A DNA stretch of 64,000 bases from Phycisphaeraceae bacterium (lineage in GTDB: Bacteria > Planctomycetota > Phycisphaerae > Phycisphaerales > UBA1924): positions 186,001-250,000 of the forward strand of contig JACKHF010000002.1 of NCBI GenBank assembly GCA_020639155.1, written 5' to 3'. Both the position numbers and the translations under genes were made by a program. Below the pieces are notes generated by a model, which was not told the origin of the DNA, searched no databases, and saw nothing but the letters and a program-made list of their open reading frames with translations. The first letter of the stretch is position 1. Every line of letters starts with the position of its first letter. Shown here in pieces: positions 1 to 10,200 of the stretch.

Positions 1-53
1 TCAATGTCGAGAACGACTGACCTTTCAGCACAGCTTGGCGAAGGAACCACACA

Positions 54-446
54 ATGACAGAACCACAACGACAGCCGCCTGCTCCGGGCTCGTGGTGCCA
101 CATTGAGATTCCCGCGAAAGATCCTGCAGTCCTCAAAAAGTTCTATGGCGACATCTTCGGGTGTACTTTTACCGATGTGCCCGAGATGGATTACACGCTG
201 TACCATGCAGGGTCTAACTTTGGTGGCGGCATCTGCAAGCTGCCCGATGGGGCGCAGCAGGGGATGATTAACTACATCTACGTCGAGGACATCCCCGTAA
301 CCTGCGAAAAGATCAAGGCGGGCGGCGGTGATGTCGTGATGCCCGAGACCCCCGTTGGGCCGGTCAGCTGGTTTGCGATCGTGAAAGACCCCAGCGGCAA
401 CCACTTTGCCCTGTGGAAGAGCAATCCGGCTGCACACGGCGCATAA
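54..446 (+). CDS. VOC (glyoxalase/bleomycin-resistance) family protein
   Basis: A 130-residue protein of the vicinal-oxygen-chelate fold. It opens with WCHIEIPAKDPAVLKKFY and closes with DPSGNHFALWK, the usual first strand-helix and last strand of a small single-module VOC protein. Length is normal for the group. These proteins are usually cytoplasmic, metal-dependent isomerases, dioxygenases or lyases, or binding proteins; the substrate cannot be read from sequence. A purine-rich GAAGGA lies about 10 nt before the ATG. The glucose-6-phosphate isomerase gene follows on the same strand after about 60 nt, so the two may share a transcript, though no functional link is evident. Confidence 0.85.
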   Translation: MTEPQRQPPAPGSWCHIEIPAKDPAVLKKFYGDIFGCTFTDVPEMDYTLYHAGSNFGGGICKLPDGAQQGMINYIYVEDIPVTCEKIKAGGGDVVMPETPVGPVSWFAIVKDPSGNHFALWKSNPAAHGA

Positions 447-505
447 ACAAAGTTCCATGTCCAATCGATGTTCTATCAGCGCGTTCGTGCTGATATCCTG
501 TGTGC

Positions 506-1969
506 ATGAAAACTGCCACGTCTGCCATCCGGATCGACTTTGCCAACTGCATGACCGAGCGTGTCGGTGAGCACGGGCTTGATCCTGTGCTGTTCGATGT
601 CGACAGCACAATTTCGCGATCCGTTCGTTCGATCACCGAAAAGCTGAATGCTTCACGCGGTTCCGGATGGGAGCGCTGGCGCGATCTGCACCGTGATCCG
701 ATGCGTTCGGATCATCTGTCGCAGGTGCGCGATGCGGTCGATGCGTGCAACAGCGCGTTCCCGGATGGTGTCGAGAATCTCGTGGTGCTGGGGATTGGCG
801 GGTCGGCGCTCGGGAACATCGCGCTGCAGGGCGCGCTGCGATCACCCGTCCACAATCTCCTGCCCGCTGGATCGCGCAAGGGGCCAAGGCTCTTCGTGCT
901 CGACAATGTTGATCCTGTTGCGTTCGGCGAGGTGATGACATTCTGCGATGCGCCGACGAGCATGGGTGGTGGGGGTGGTCTTGAGAAGACTGTTTTCAAC
1001 GTCATTTCAAAGTCGGGCGAAACCGCCGAGACCGCTGCGCAGTTCATGATCATCCGCGATATGCTCAAGGCAAGATTTGGCGATGCGCATCAGAAGCACA
1101 TTGTCGCAGTGACCGATCCTGCAAAGGGCACTATGCGCACGATCTGCGATGCCAACGGGTATCGCACATTACCCGTGCCCGAAGGCGTCGGTGGTCGTTT
1201 CAGTGTGCTTTCGCCGGTTGGACTGTTCAGTGCAGCAATGTGTGGGATTGACATCGAAGCATTGCTCGACGGTGCAGCCGACATGGACGAATCGACGTGC
1301 AACCCGGAACTATTGAAGAATCCGGCAGCGCTGCTCGCAGTAATACTTGTTGAGTTCGGCATGTCCAAGGGCAAAACGAACCATGTGATGATGCCGTATG
1401 CGAACCAGTTGTATCTGCTCGCCGACTGGTTCCGACAGTTGTGGGCCGAGAGTCTCGGCAAGCGAACCGATTCCGTGCAGGGGCTTGACCACGTCGGGTT
1501 CACGCCGATCAAAGCGCTCGGCGCGACGGACCAGCACTCGCAGGTGCAACTCTACCGCGATGGACCGAACGACAAGGTGTTCTGCCTCGTCGAGGTTGAA
1601 CAGTTTGCGCGTGACGTACCAATCCCGACAGGGCTCGGTGTTGAAGCAATACAGTATCTCGAGGGATCGGACCTTGGCACGCTCCTCAACAGAGAGCGCC
1701 GCGCAACCGAGTACGCGCTCGTCGAATCGCAGCGACCCAACTTCACACTCACGTTCCCCGAGGTGAACGAACGCACAGTTGGCCAGTTTTTGTATTTGTG
1801 GGAGATGGTGACCGCGTATGCGGGAAGACTGCTGGGCATTGATGCCTACGACCAGCCGGCGGTTGAGACCGGCAAACAAGCGACATTCGGGCTCATGGGA
1901 CGAGCCGGATACGAAAACTGGAGCATGCGCGTTGAGCGCACACTCCAGAAGTTGCAGTGGACAGTCTGA
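506..1969 (+). CDS. pgi: glucose-6-phosphate isomerase
   Basis: About 487 residues. It interconverts glucose 6-phosphate and fructose 6-phosphate in glycolysis and gluconeogenesis in the cytoplasm. The double SIS-domain signatures are present: GIGGSALGNIALQGALR near residue 95, ISKSGETAETAAQFMI near 170, VPEGVGGRFSVLSPVGL near 230, then TDQHSQVQLYRDGPNDK. This matches the compact bacterial form of about 450-490 residues. ATG at 506 was preferred to an in-frame GTG at 500, two codons upstream; neither has a strong ribosome-binding site. The gene converges on the subtilase gene with only 8 nt between stop codons and no clear terminator hairpin. Confidence 0.95.
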   Translation: MKTATSAIRIDFANCMTERVGEHGLDPVLFDVDSTISRSVRSITEKLNASRGSGWERWRDLHRDPMRSDHLSQVRDAVDACNSAFPDGVENLVVLGIGGSALGNIALQGALRSPVHNLLPAGSRKGPRLFVLDNVDPVAFGEVMTFCDAPTSMGGGGGLEKTVFNVISKSGETAETAAQFMIIRDMLKARFGDAHQKHIVAVTDPAKGTMRTICDANGYRTLPVPEGVGGRFSVLSPVGLFSAAMCGIDIEALLDGAADMDESTCNPELLKNPAALLAVILVEFGMSKGKTNHVMMPYANQLYLLADWFRQLWAESLGKRTDSVQGLDHVGFTPIKALGATDQHSQVQLYRDGPNDKVFCLVEVEQFARDVPIPTGLGVEAIQYLEGSDLGTLLNRERRATEYALVESQRPNFTLTFPEVNERTVGQFLYLWEMVTAYAGRLLGIDAYDQPAVETGKQATFGLMGRAGYENWSMRVERTLQKLQWTV

Positions 1970-1977
1970 TCGCTAGC

Positions 1978-3705
1978 TTACGGACAACCTGTTGCGTAGG
2001 CGTTGCCGTAGCAGATGTAATCAAACACGTTGAGCGTGCCGCTTCCGTCACAATCCGCATATAGATCGTTCACAGCGTATGCGTTGCCGAAGCAGATGTA
2101 GTCAAACACGTTGAGTGTGCCGCTGTTGTCGCAGTCTGGATAGCAGATGAGTCCCTCGCACTCATCGGGGATTCCATTGCCATTCACATCGGGGCTGGTG
2201 CCGTTGGTGATGTCAGTTGCATCGGGGACACCATTCGCGTTGCAGTCATTGTCAAAGGCATCAAACGCATTCATGATGCCGTAGCCCCACACAAACTCTG
2301 GATCCGGCACGGCTGCGCCGAGTGGTTGGGCGGTTGCAAACAACATGCTTCGCATTTCGGAGACGGTCCAGCCCGGTTGTGCTTCGATCAGACATGCAAC
2401 CGCTGCGGCGACAAGCGGTGTAGAGAGCGATGTGCCACTAACCTGCGTCAGATCAGAATCGTTCGATGGTGAGACTGTCCATGTGTTGCTGCCACGAGCC
2501 ATGAGTTCGGGCTTGACGCGTCCATCAGCGGTGGGGCCATCGGAGCTGAACCCAACCACTGCGTTGTTGCTGCGAACCGCACCGCAAGTAATCACCTCGA
2601 ATGCGTCAGCGGGGGCAATAAGCGAACTTGTGCTCGGGTTTGAGTCGTGCCCCTCATTGCCCGCAGCGGTGCAGCAGAACATGCCGTTTGCAGTTGCAAT
2701 ATTGACGCCGATAGTAGTAACAGCCGTCACGCCGTTAAGATTGCTCTGCGAGTACCAGTCGATGTATCCGAGTGAAGAGGTCGCCATATCACCACCGTTG
2801 TTCTCAATGAACTCAAGGCCCGCGACATAGAAGTCTTCTTCCTGCTGATACTCATTTGTGATATCTTCGGTCTTGCACAGGATGAAGGAAGCGTCAAACG
2901 CGCCGCCCACCATGGTGTTGGGAAGATACGATCCGATGGTGCCGAGGATGTATGTGCCGTGGTTGTGCTGGCCCGGATCATCTCCGGGTTCTGGCGCGGT
3001 GTTGGGATCGTCATTGACAAAGTCATACTCGGCGAGCACATTGACAACATGCCCTGGCTGGTTAAACGCATCGTGTGTGCGTTTGAAGCCGGTGTCGAGA
3101 ATACCGATGATAACACCCTGCGCCGTGTGTCCAGCATCGTGCAGCGTGATGAGATTGATCTGATCGAGCTGTGCTTCAGCGTTCCCGTAAAACGTGCCGT
3201 CAACTGTCGGTATGATCAGTTGATGGTCGTTTACTTCGATCGGTTCCACACCGACTGAAACGCCGACCGGTTGCACTTTGGTGACGTGTGCGAGAGCTGC
3301 GATCGCGTCGATCTGATCCTCGGTTGCATTGACGCTGATCGCGTTCAGCCACTTGCTTGTGATCCGCTGTGTTGCGCCCGTGGTCAGCACTTCATCGATG
3401 TACGACTGGTGCACTGCCAGATCGCGTTCGTCGAACAGACCAGGTGCGGTTCGGCGCAGCTGGCGGCGTGCGATCATGCGAGTATTTGATGTCTGTTCGA
3501 GTTCAGCGAGTGCCGCATCCATAGCTGGCCCGGGCTCGATGCCCTTGTCCAGAAAGAACACCCAGTACGCAATGGGTGCAGAATCGTGTGGGTTGGAACT
3601 GGTTAGTAGCGGGAGCGATGATGATCCGTGAGAAAGGTTGATAGCAGCGCCAGATGAGCCTGCAAACGCAAGAATGGAAAAAACGACAGCAGAACCAGTT
3701 CTCAT
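1978..3705 (-). CDS. secreted subtilisin-like serine protease (S8) with C-terminal dockerin-like repeats
   Basis: 575 residues from the chosen ATG. A signal peptide (MRTGSAVVFSILAFAGSSGA) is followed by a pro-region and an S8 catalytic domain. The triad is visible: Asp204 in GILDTG, His249 in HNHGT and Ser426 in GTSLSTP. After the protease come a short Ca-binding-type stretch (NANGVPDATD, NGNGIPDECEG) and two dockerin-like repeats of the DCDNSGTLNVFDYICFGN type ending in GCP. An in-frame extension to 4032 exists, but the ATG at 3705 has GGAGG about 8 nt upstream and begins a perfect signal peptide. The protein probably acts outside the cytoplasm; the repeats recur in three other proteins of this window. 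Confidence 0.9.
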   Translation of the reverse strand: MRTGSAVVFSILAFAGSSGAAINLSHGSSSLPLLTSSNPHDSAPIAYWVFFLDKGIEPGPAMDAALAELEQTSNTRMIARRQLRRTAPGLFDERDLAVHQSYIDEVLTTGATQRITSKWLNAISVNATEDQIDAIAALAHVTKVQPVGVSVGVEPIEVNDHQLIIPTVDGTFYGNAEAQLDQINLITLHDAGHTAQGVIIGILDTGFKRTHDAFNQPGHVVNVLAEYDFVNDDPNTAPEPGDDPGQHNHGTYILGTIGSYLPNTMVGGAFDASFILCKTEDITNEYQQEEDFYVAGLEFIENNGGDMATSSLGYIDWYSQSNLNGVTAVTTIGVNIATANGMFCCTAAGNEGHDSNPSTSSLIAPADAFEVITCGAVRSNNAVVGFSSDGPTADGRVKPELMARGSNTWTVSPSNDSDLTQVSGTSLSTPLVAAAVACLIEAQPGWTVSEMRSMLFATAQPLGAAVPDPEFVWGYGIMNAFDAFDNDCNANGVPDATDITNGTSPDVNGNGIPDECEGLICYPDCDNSGTLNVFDYICFGNAYAVNDLYADCDGSGTLNVFDYICYGNAYATGCP

Positions 3706-4288
3706 GGCACAACCTCCGGGGTTCCAGAAATGACGCGATACCCGATGAAGCAGACGGGGAATCGCGGATATATGTGTGTCCGAGCACATACTGCTCGCTG
3801 TTCCATCTGTCGACCGATCAAATGCCGCCATTGCGGGGAAGTGCCGGTTCGATCTCAAACAGCAAAGCTGCCCGGACCAGATGAGTGTAATCGAAAACGA
3901 GGAGAGGTTTGATCGGTTTCTGGAAATCAGACGAGAATAGTTGACCTGCATGTCGTCAATGCAGTTATTGGACCTTGATTGAACATTGACCATCTTCGGC
4001 TGTCGATCAATCGGCGAGTAATCTCGTTTCACCGAGTGCTATTCTGGTCGCAAAGAACGGGCTCCTTGTATATGATGATCTGTCGGCTGACTCTTGCGCC
4101 GATGCGCTGACTGGCAACGGTGCTGTCGGTTGGTGAACTGTTGTTTATGGAAACAGGGACGTTTCTCACGTTCCACCATCTGAAGCAACCACCAGGTTGG
4201 GAGGGTGGCGTGTCCGGTTCAGTAGCGACTGAGCACGCCTGCGCATCGACATTCCCGACGGTTTGCTGCACGAAAGCAGGTCAATCAC
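3706..4288. other. intergenic region between divergent subtilase and rpsB genes
   Basis: 583 nt with no convincing gene. It must hold the promoters of the divergent subtilase (minus) and rpsB (plus) genes. A TATGAT hexamer at 4071-4076 is a possible -10 element for rpsB, leaving an untranslated leader of roughly 200 nt, but no good -35 element accompanies it. Such a long rpsB leader could house ribosomal-protein autoregulation, as known for rpsB in other bacteria; no specific structure was established here. Reading frames in this stretch look like chance openings. Confidence 0.4.
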
Positions 4289-5128
4289 ATGTCAGACGAT
4301 GCAAAGACACTCGTAAAAGATCTCGTTGAATCCGGTATCCACTTCGGCCAGCGGGCTTCCGGCTGGAATCCAAAGATGGGTCGGTTTATCTACGACAAAC
4401 GCAACGGCATCCACATCATTGATATCAAGGAAACGGTCAAGGGGTTGCTGCTCGCGAAGCGATACCTTTCTCAAACCGTTGCGTCCGGCAAGGATGTGTG
4501 CTTTGTCGGCACAAAGCGCCAGTCCAAGGATGTGCTCCAGGAACGTGTCGGCGAAGTCGGAATGCACTGGGTGACCGAACGCTGGCTGGGTGGCACGCTG
4601 ACGAACTTCCGCACGATCCGCTCACGTCTGAAGCGCTTGGAAGAACTCGAAGCAATCGAAGCTCATGACAACTTCGCAAGTTATTCCAAGAAGATGGAGT
4701 CGCAGCTTCGTCGCGAGATGATGAAGATCAAGCGCAACCTTGAGGGCATCCGAAAGATGGACAAACTGCCCGGCGCACTTGTTATCGTTGATGTGATGCG
4801 AGAGCTGACGGCCATCAAGGAGGCACGCAAGCTTGGCATCCCAACGATCTGCCTGATTGACACAGATGCCGATCCGCAGTATGCGGATATCGCGATCCCA
4901 GGCAACGACGACTCCATGCGTTCGATCGACGTGATTGTCCGCGAGTTGTGCAAGGCAATCTCCGAGGGCAAGCAGCAGCGATCTCCCGAGGTTGCCAAAG
5001 CTGGCGGAGATGAGGATGGAGCACGATCCAGCGAACGCCGCCGCTCACGTCGCTCACAGTTCCGTGCGGACGACCCTGCTCCAGCACCCGATGCGGGCAA
5101 TGAACCCGAGCCCGCATCCGCAGGCTGA
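4289..5128 (+). CDS. rpsB: 30S ribosomal protein S2
   Basis: 279 residues, a structural protein of the small ribosomal subunit. The family start is intact (LVESGIHFGQRASGWNPKMG), followed by IHIIDIKETVKG, FVGTKRQSKDV and RWLGGTLTNFRTIRSRL, and then IPTICLIDTDADP and IPGNDDSMRSI. The C-terminus from about residue 230 is an extra arginine/serine- and then proline/acid-rich tail (SERRRSRRSQ) not needed for the S2 fold. tsf follows on the same strand after 171 nt, the standard bacterial rpsB-tsf arrangement. Confidence 0.98.
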   Translation: MSDDAKTLVKDLVESGIHFGQRASGWNPKMGRFIYDKRNGIHIIDIKETVKGLLLAKRYLSQTVASGKDVCFVGTKRQSKDVLQERVGEVGMHWVTERWLGGTLTNFRTIRSRLKRLEELEAIEAHDNFASYSKKMESQLRREMMKIKRNLEGIRKMDKLPGALVIVDVMRELTAIKEARKLGIPTICLIDTDADPQYADIAIPGNDDSMRSIDVIVRELCKAISEGKQQRSPEVAKAGGDEDGARSSERRRSRRSQFRADDPAPAPDAGNEPEPASAG

Positions 5129-5299
5129 GCATCAGCCGTCAAGAGCTGCGCAATCGCGCGTTTCAACAACCAGACGAAAACTCGGCTGGCGTGGTTTTCA
5201 TCATCACCAAACCATGAATCAGCCCATCAAAGCGAAGAATAAATAACAGAATGCTGCGAGTGACCTGCTCCAGCAGAATGAGTTAGAGAGGACTCGATA

Positions 5300-6097
5300 A
5301 TGACGATTACCGCAAAGGACGTAATGAAGCTCCGCAACTCCACCGGGCTTCCAATGATGGACTGCAAGGCAGCGCTCGGTGAGGCTGGCGGTGACCTTGA
5401 GAAGGCAGAAGAGCTTCTCCGCATCAAGCTCAAGGGCAAGATGGAAAAACGCTCCGATCGTGCCGCTGGTGAAGGCTGCATCTCTGTTGCGGTTGATGCT
5501 CCCGGTGGCGCAGCAGCAATCATCGAGCTTCGTGCGGAGACCGACTTTACAGCCAAGAACGAAAAGTTCTACACCGCAGCACAGAAGATTGCTGAGGAAG
5601 TGCTTGCAGGCAACGGCGACAATGCCAACCCGTTGATCGAGGATCTTCGTATCTCGACCGGTGAGAACATCTCGCTCGGACGTTCGAAGAAGATCACGGG
5701 CACAGCAGGCTCATCGAAGTTTGGCGTGTATGTTCATCACGACCGCAAGACCGGTGTTGTTATTCACGCCGAAGGCGCGGATGAGGATGCACTGAAGCAG
5801 GTGTGTATGCACATTACAGCGAACCCTGTTCGCCCGCTCGGTGTGACACCGGATGACATTCCCGAGAACATGGTCGAGAAGGAGCGCAGCTTCCGTCTCG
5901 CGCAAGCGATGGACTCGGGCAAGCCCAAGGAGATCGCCGAGAAGATCGTCGAGGGTGGCATGCGCAAGTTCTATGAGGAGGTCGCGCTGCTTGAGCAGCC
6001 GTTCGTCATGGACCCGAGCAAGAAGATCAAGGAACTGCTCGGCGACGGTGCGAAGGTGCACGAGTTTGTCCGCTGGCAGATCGGCGAGACGGATTAA
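5300..6097 (+). CDS. tsf: translation elongation factor Ts
   Basis: 265 residues, the nucleotide exchange factor for EF-Tu. The N-terminal UBA-like helix bundle (MKLRNSTGLPMMDCKAALGE) and the exchange motif RAETDFTAKNEKF near residue 80 are intact. One compact core follows, ending in VHEFVRWQIGE. AGAGAGGA lies just before the ATG. A rho-independent terminator follows within 35 nt, closing the rpsB-tsf unit. Confidence 0.98.
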   Translation: MTITAKDVMKLRNSTGLPMMDCKAALGEAGGDLEKAEELLRIKLKGKMEKRSDRAAGEGCISVAVDAPGGAAAIIELRAETDFTAKNEKFYTAAQKIAEEVLAGNGDNANPLIEDLRISTGENISLGRSKKITGTAGSSKFGVYVHHDRKTGVVIHAEGADEDALKQVCMHITANPVRPLGVTPDDIPENMVEKERSFRLAQAMDSGKPKEIAEKIVEGGMRKFYEEVALLEQPFVMDPSKKIKELLGDGAKVHEFVRWQIGETD

Positions 6098-6126
6098 CAC
6101 CTAATCGTCATAGTGAGAGTTACTCA

Positions 6127-6157
6127 AAAGCCCGCGACATATGGTCGCGGGCTTTTT
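6127..6157. terminator. rho-independent terminator, probably bidirectional
   Basis: Perfect 9-bp stem GCCCGCGAC / GTCGCGGGC (6130-6138 with 6144-6152), 5-nt loop, TTTTT after it on the plus strand and AAAA before it. It lies between tsf and the convergent methyltransferase-like gene, so it can serve both. Confidence 0.9.
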
Positions 6158-6168
6158 ATCTCTGAACG

Positions 6169-7206
6169 TTATTTGTCCAGCGATGTGTCTTGTACTGGGC
6201 GTTTGAGAATGGTGTACATCCCAAGAAACTGGTCGAGTGTCGATTCGTCTGCCCATTCAAATCGCTGTGCCATTGCTTGTGCAGTTGGTGTGTCGTCAAC
6301 GTTCCACTTAATGACCTCAAAGCCGATACCTTCGACGAGTGTGCGATCGAACGGAAACTCGCCAGTTGCCCACGGCATGTACTGTTCATCAGGAGGGTTC
6401 TGGGGTGGGTATATGTTGTACACGACAAGCAACCCGTTTGGTTCGAGTGCATCGAACATATGCTGAAGGAAAATCTCGTCATTGACCCCAAGATTAATCA
6501 CCGTGTGTGGATCTGCCTCACGCTGCGGATGGATATACCCGAGCTTCAACGTATTCTTGGAAATGATCAGGTCATAGCCGGTGCCCACAGCATCGTTGAT
6601 GTGTTGCTCAGCAGGGTACCGGCCGTACAACAGCGAGATTGAGCCCGGTGAGCCGTTCGTGTTTTCAATGCTCCCGGTATCAAGGGGATCGCTGTATAGT
6701 GCGCGGAGCAAGTCGAGCACCTCCAGCCCGACGCAATGGGCGCCGCAGCTTGCCATCATGCGAAGATGGCCGATGCCGCCAAATCCGAAATCAAGCACGC
6801 GCGCATTTTCAAATGATTCGATGCCATGCTGTCCAGCAAGATCGATCATGCGAGCATATGCGATCGGTGTGCCGTATCCGGTAAAGTAGTAGAACTGCTC
6901 GTCATACTCACGCTTCTCGAACCCTTCCCGAGCCAGATCGTCTGCATTCCCATATTCCGCTTCTGTCATCGCGATCCGTGTCTGGCGATTCCAGTAGACT
7001 GTGCGTGGCGTGTCCAGTAATGGGAGATCGGATGCCGCATCAAGAAACGCTGTGCCAAGCCGAGAGTCAACAAGATCGCGAACTGCTTCGGTATTCTGCA
7101 GGATAACCTCGACTGCTCGTGGTTCTGAATCTGGCTGTATATCTGGTTGTGCGTTGGCAGTGAGTGTGCAGCACATCAACCCAATCATTGTTAATATTCG
7201 CTGCAT
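6169..7206 (-). CDS. exported SAM-methyltransferase-like protein
   Basis: 345 residues. The N-terminus MQRILTMIGLMCCTLTANAQ is a textbook signal peptide. The rest resembles a class I SAM-dependent methyltransferase: motif I-like VLDFGFGGIGHLRMMASCGA near residue 140, acidic VGLEVLD after strand 2, then DLIISKNTLKLGYIHP and LEPNGLLVVYNIYPP. The glycine motif is FGFGGIG rather than the common ExGxGxG. A Rossmann methyltransferase exported to a SAM-free compartment is unexpected, so the domain may be repurposed or the signal may act as an anchor. It shares the terminator of tsf and lies downstream of uvrA on the same strand. Confidence 0.7.
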   Translation of the reverse strand: MQRILTMIGLMCCTLTANAQPDIQPDSEPRAVEVILQNTEAVRDLVDSRLGTAFLDAASDLPLLDTPRTVYWNRQTRIAMTEAEYGNADDLAREGFEKREYDEQFYYFTGYGTPIAYARMIDLAGQHGIESFENARVLDFGFGGIGHLRMMASCGAHCVGLEVLDLLRALYSDPLDTGSIENTNGSPGSISLLYGRYPAEQHINDAVGTGYDLIISKNTLKLGYIHPQREADPHTVINLGVNDEIFLQHMFDALEPNGLLVVYNIYPPQNPPDEQYMPWATGEFPFDRTLVEGIGFEVIKWNVDDTPTAQAMAQRFEWADESTLDQFLGMYTILKRPVQDTSLDK

Positions 7207-7278
7207 TGGTTCTCCTTGGTCTGTAGGTGGAGCAAACGCAAAACCGATTGTTGGTATTCACTTTGTTTCAGAGCAGCT

Positions 7279-10200
7279 TCAGAGCATTTGTTTGAGCCAC
7301 TGCCCGGTATAACTCTTGGTGTTCTTCGCAATGGTCTCGGGCGAGCCCTCCGCGACGATAGTGCCGCCGCCATCGCCGCCCTCGGGGCCGAGATCGATGA
7401 TCCAATCTGCACACTTGATGACATCGAGGTTGTGCTCGATGACAACGACGGTGTTGCCCGCGTCGACGAGCATGTGGATAACGGAGACGAGCTTGCGGAT
7501 ATCCTCAAAGTGCAGACCGGTTGTTGGTTCATCGAGAATGTACAAAGAGTTGCCCGAACCCTGGGTGTACGCGCGTGGATCGTTCTTTGTGCCGCCGCCC
7601 TTACCGAGTTCTGTCGCGAGCTTGACGCGCTGCGCCTCACCGCCTGAGAGTTGCGTCGAAGGCTGACCAAGTGTGATATACCCGAGCCCGACGTCGCGCA
7701 TGCACTCGGTGAACCGGACGATCTTCGGATGGTTCTCGAAGAAATCGATCGCGTCCTCGCACGTCATGTCGAGCACGTCAGCAATGCTCTTGCCGCGGTA
7801 GAGCACTTCCAGTGTCTCGCGGTTGTAGCGTTTGCCGTTGCATACTTCGCATGTGACAAAGACATCGGGCAGGAAGTGCATCTCTATGCGCTTGAGCCCC
7901 TGGCCCTGGCACGCCTCACATCGACCGCCACCGCGCTCTGCGGGCACGTTGAAGCTGAACCTGCCCGGCTGATACCCGCGGACTTTGCTCTCGCGCGTCT
8001 GTGTGTAGACCTTGCGGATGTCGTCGAAGATGCCGGTGTACGTCGCAGGGTTAGACCGAGGTGTGCGCCCGATCGGCGACTGATCGACTTCGATCACGCG
8101 ATCGATCTTGTTGATGCCTGTGATGCGCGAATGCTGACCGGGCTTATCGCGCCCCGCGTGCAGCTCTCTGCGCACCGCTTTGAGCAGGATCTCGTTGACA
8201 AGTGTGCTCTTGCCCGAACCCGATACGCCTGTAACGCAGACGAGCCCGCCGATGGGGAACGCTGCATCGACGTTCTTCAGGTTGTTCTCCTTTGCGCCCT
8301 TGACGGTGATCGCCTTTGATGCGGACACCTTGCGCCTTTCTGTTGGCACATCGATGCGCTTGCGACCAGAGAGATACTCGCCCGTGATGGAACCCGCAGT
8401 ATTAATAATGTCATCGACTGTGCCGCACGCGGAGACGCGCCCGCCGTGCACGCCGGGGCCCGGTCCGATGTCGAGTATGTAGTCGGCGGCACGGATCATG
8501 TCCTCGTCGTGCTCAACAACGATGACGGTGTTTCCGATATCGGTCAGATGACGCAGCGTACGCACGAGTCGATCGTTGTCGCGCTGGTGCAGACCAATCG
8601 TCGGTTCATCGAGCACGTAACACGCGCCGACCAGTCCCGACCCGACCTGTGTTGCGAGCCTGATGCGCTGCGCTTCGCCGCCGGAGAGTGTCGCTGTTCT
8701 GCGATCAAGCGAGAGATATTCGAGCCCGACACTCGCGAGAAAACGCAAACGATTTCCGACCTCGCGGACGATCGGCTCAGCGATGTGCTGCTGTTCGGAA
8801 TCGAGCTTCAGATTCTCGATGTATGCGAGCGCGTCGGAGATGTTCAGGCGCGCAAGCTCCGCGATATTGAGCATTGATCCGTCGTTCTTCGGCCTGCCAA
8901 TGACTGTTTCGCTGCACGCGCGGTTCGTGTCAGCCTTGTGCGCACTTGTCACGACGACATGCAACGCTTCGATGCGTAATCGATCGCCGTTGCACACGGG
9001 GCACGTCTTCTGCGTCTGAAACTGGTGCAAATGGTCCTTGACCCATTGCGATTCGGTCTTGTTGAACCAGTCGGCGAGCATCGGCATGACACCCTGCCAG
9101 TTGATGCCGTACTTCGTGTCCTTCTTGCCGTCGGTCCCGTGCATGAGCAGTTTCATGAGCGCGGGTTCGAGCGTGCCAATGGGTGTCGTCGGGCTGATGC
9201 CGACGGTTCTGCAGAACCGCTTGATGACTCTCGGATACACCATGGCGCCGGGGCCGTTGGCTTTCCATGGCGCGACACCGCCCTTTGCGATCGGGCGCTC
9301 AGGGTCGGGTATCACAAGTTCCTCGTCAAACTCAAGCATGGACCCGAGACCTGTGCACGACTTGCACATCCCGTGCGGCGAGTTGAACGAGAACACGCGC
9401 GGCTCAAGTTCCTCGAGCGCGTACTCGGGACGTTTGGGGTCGGCAAACTTCGAGCTGAACGCGTGATCAGTCCATGTTGCTGTGTCGCCATTCTGTTCCT
9501 CGATCGCGATGATGACCGAGCCGTCGGCAACACGCAGCGCTGCTTCAACACTCTCGGCAAGGCGCTGGCGCGACTCAGCATTCACAGCGATGCGATCGAT
9601 GACCGCTTCGATGGTGTGTTTTTCGTATCTGCCAAGATCGAGCGGGTTCTCGTTTGGTTCAGTGAGCACGTCGCGCAGATCGTGGATGGTGCCGTTGACG
9701 CGAGCGCGTTGCCAGCCCTGCTGCGCGTAGGCTTCGAGGACATCGCGATGGAATCCCTTCTTGCCGCGCACCGTTGGCGCCAGCACGAGGATGCGCTTGC
9801 CTTCAGCCAGTCGCGACACGCCGTCGACAATCTGCGACGCGCTCGTTGCGCTGATGGGTGTGCCCGAGCGCGCGGTCACGGTGCCGTCGCGCTTCTGCTT
9901 TGTGGGTGCCCATGAGTACGCTTTTCCGCATCGCGCAAAGAGCAGACGGAGGTAGTCGTAGATCTCTGTCGTTGTTGCGACGGTGGATCGTGGGTTGTGC
10001 GCTGCGGAGCGCTGCTCGATCGCGATGGTGGGAGGGATGCCCTCGATCTCGTCGATGTCTGGTTTCTTCAGCTGATCGAGAAACTGGCGCGCATATGCGG
10101 ACAGGCTCTCCATGTACTTGCGCTGACCCTCAGCAAAGATGGTGTCGAACGCGAGGCTGCTCTTGCCTGATCCCGACATCCCGGTCACGACGACGAGCTT

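Noticed and set aside
3706..4032. N-terminal extension of the subtilase to 4032
   Set aside because: The extension is not hydrophobic or family-like; the internal ATG at 3705 has a good ribosome-binding site and begins a signal peptide.
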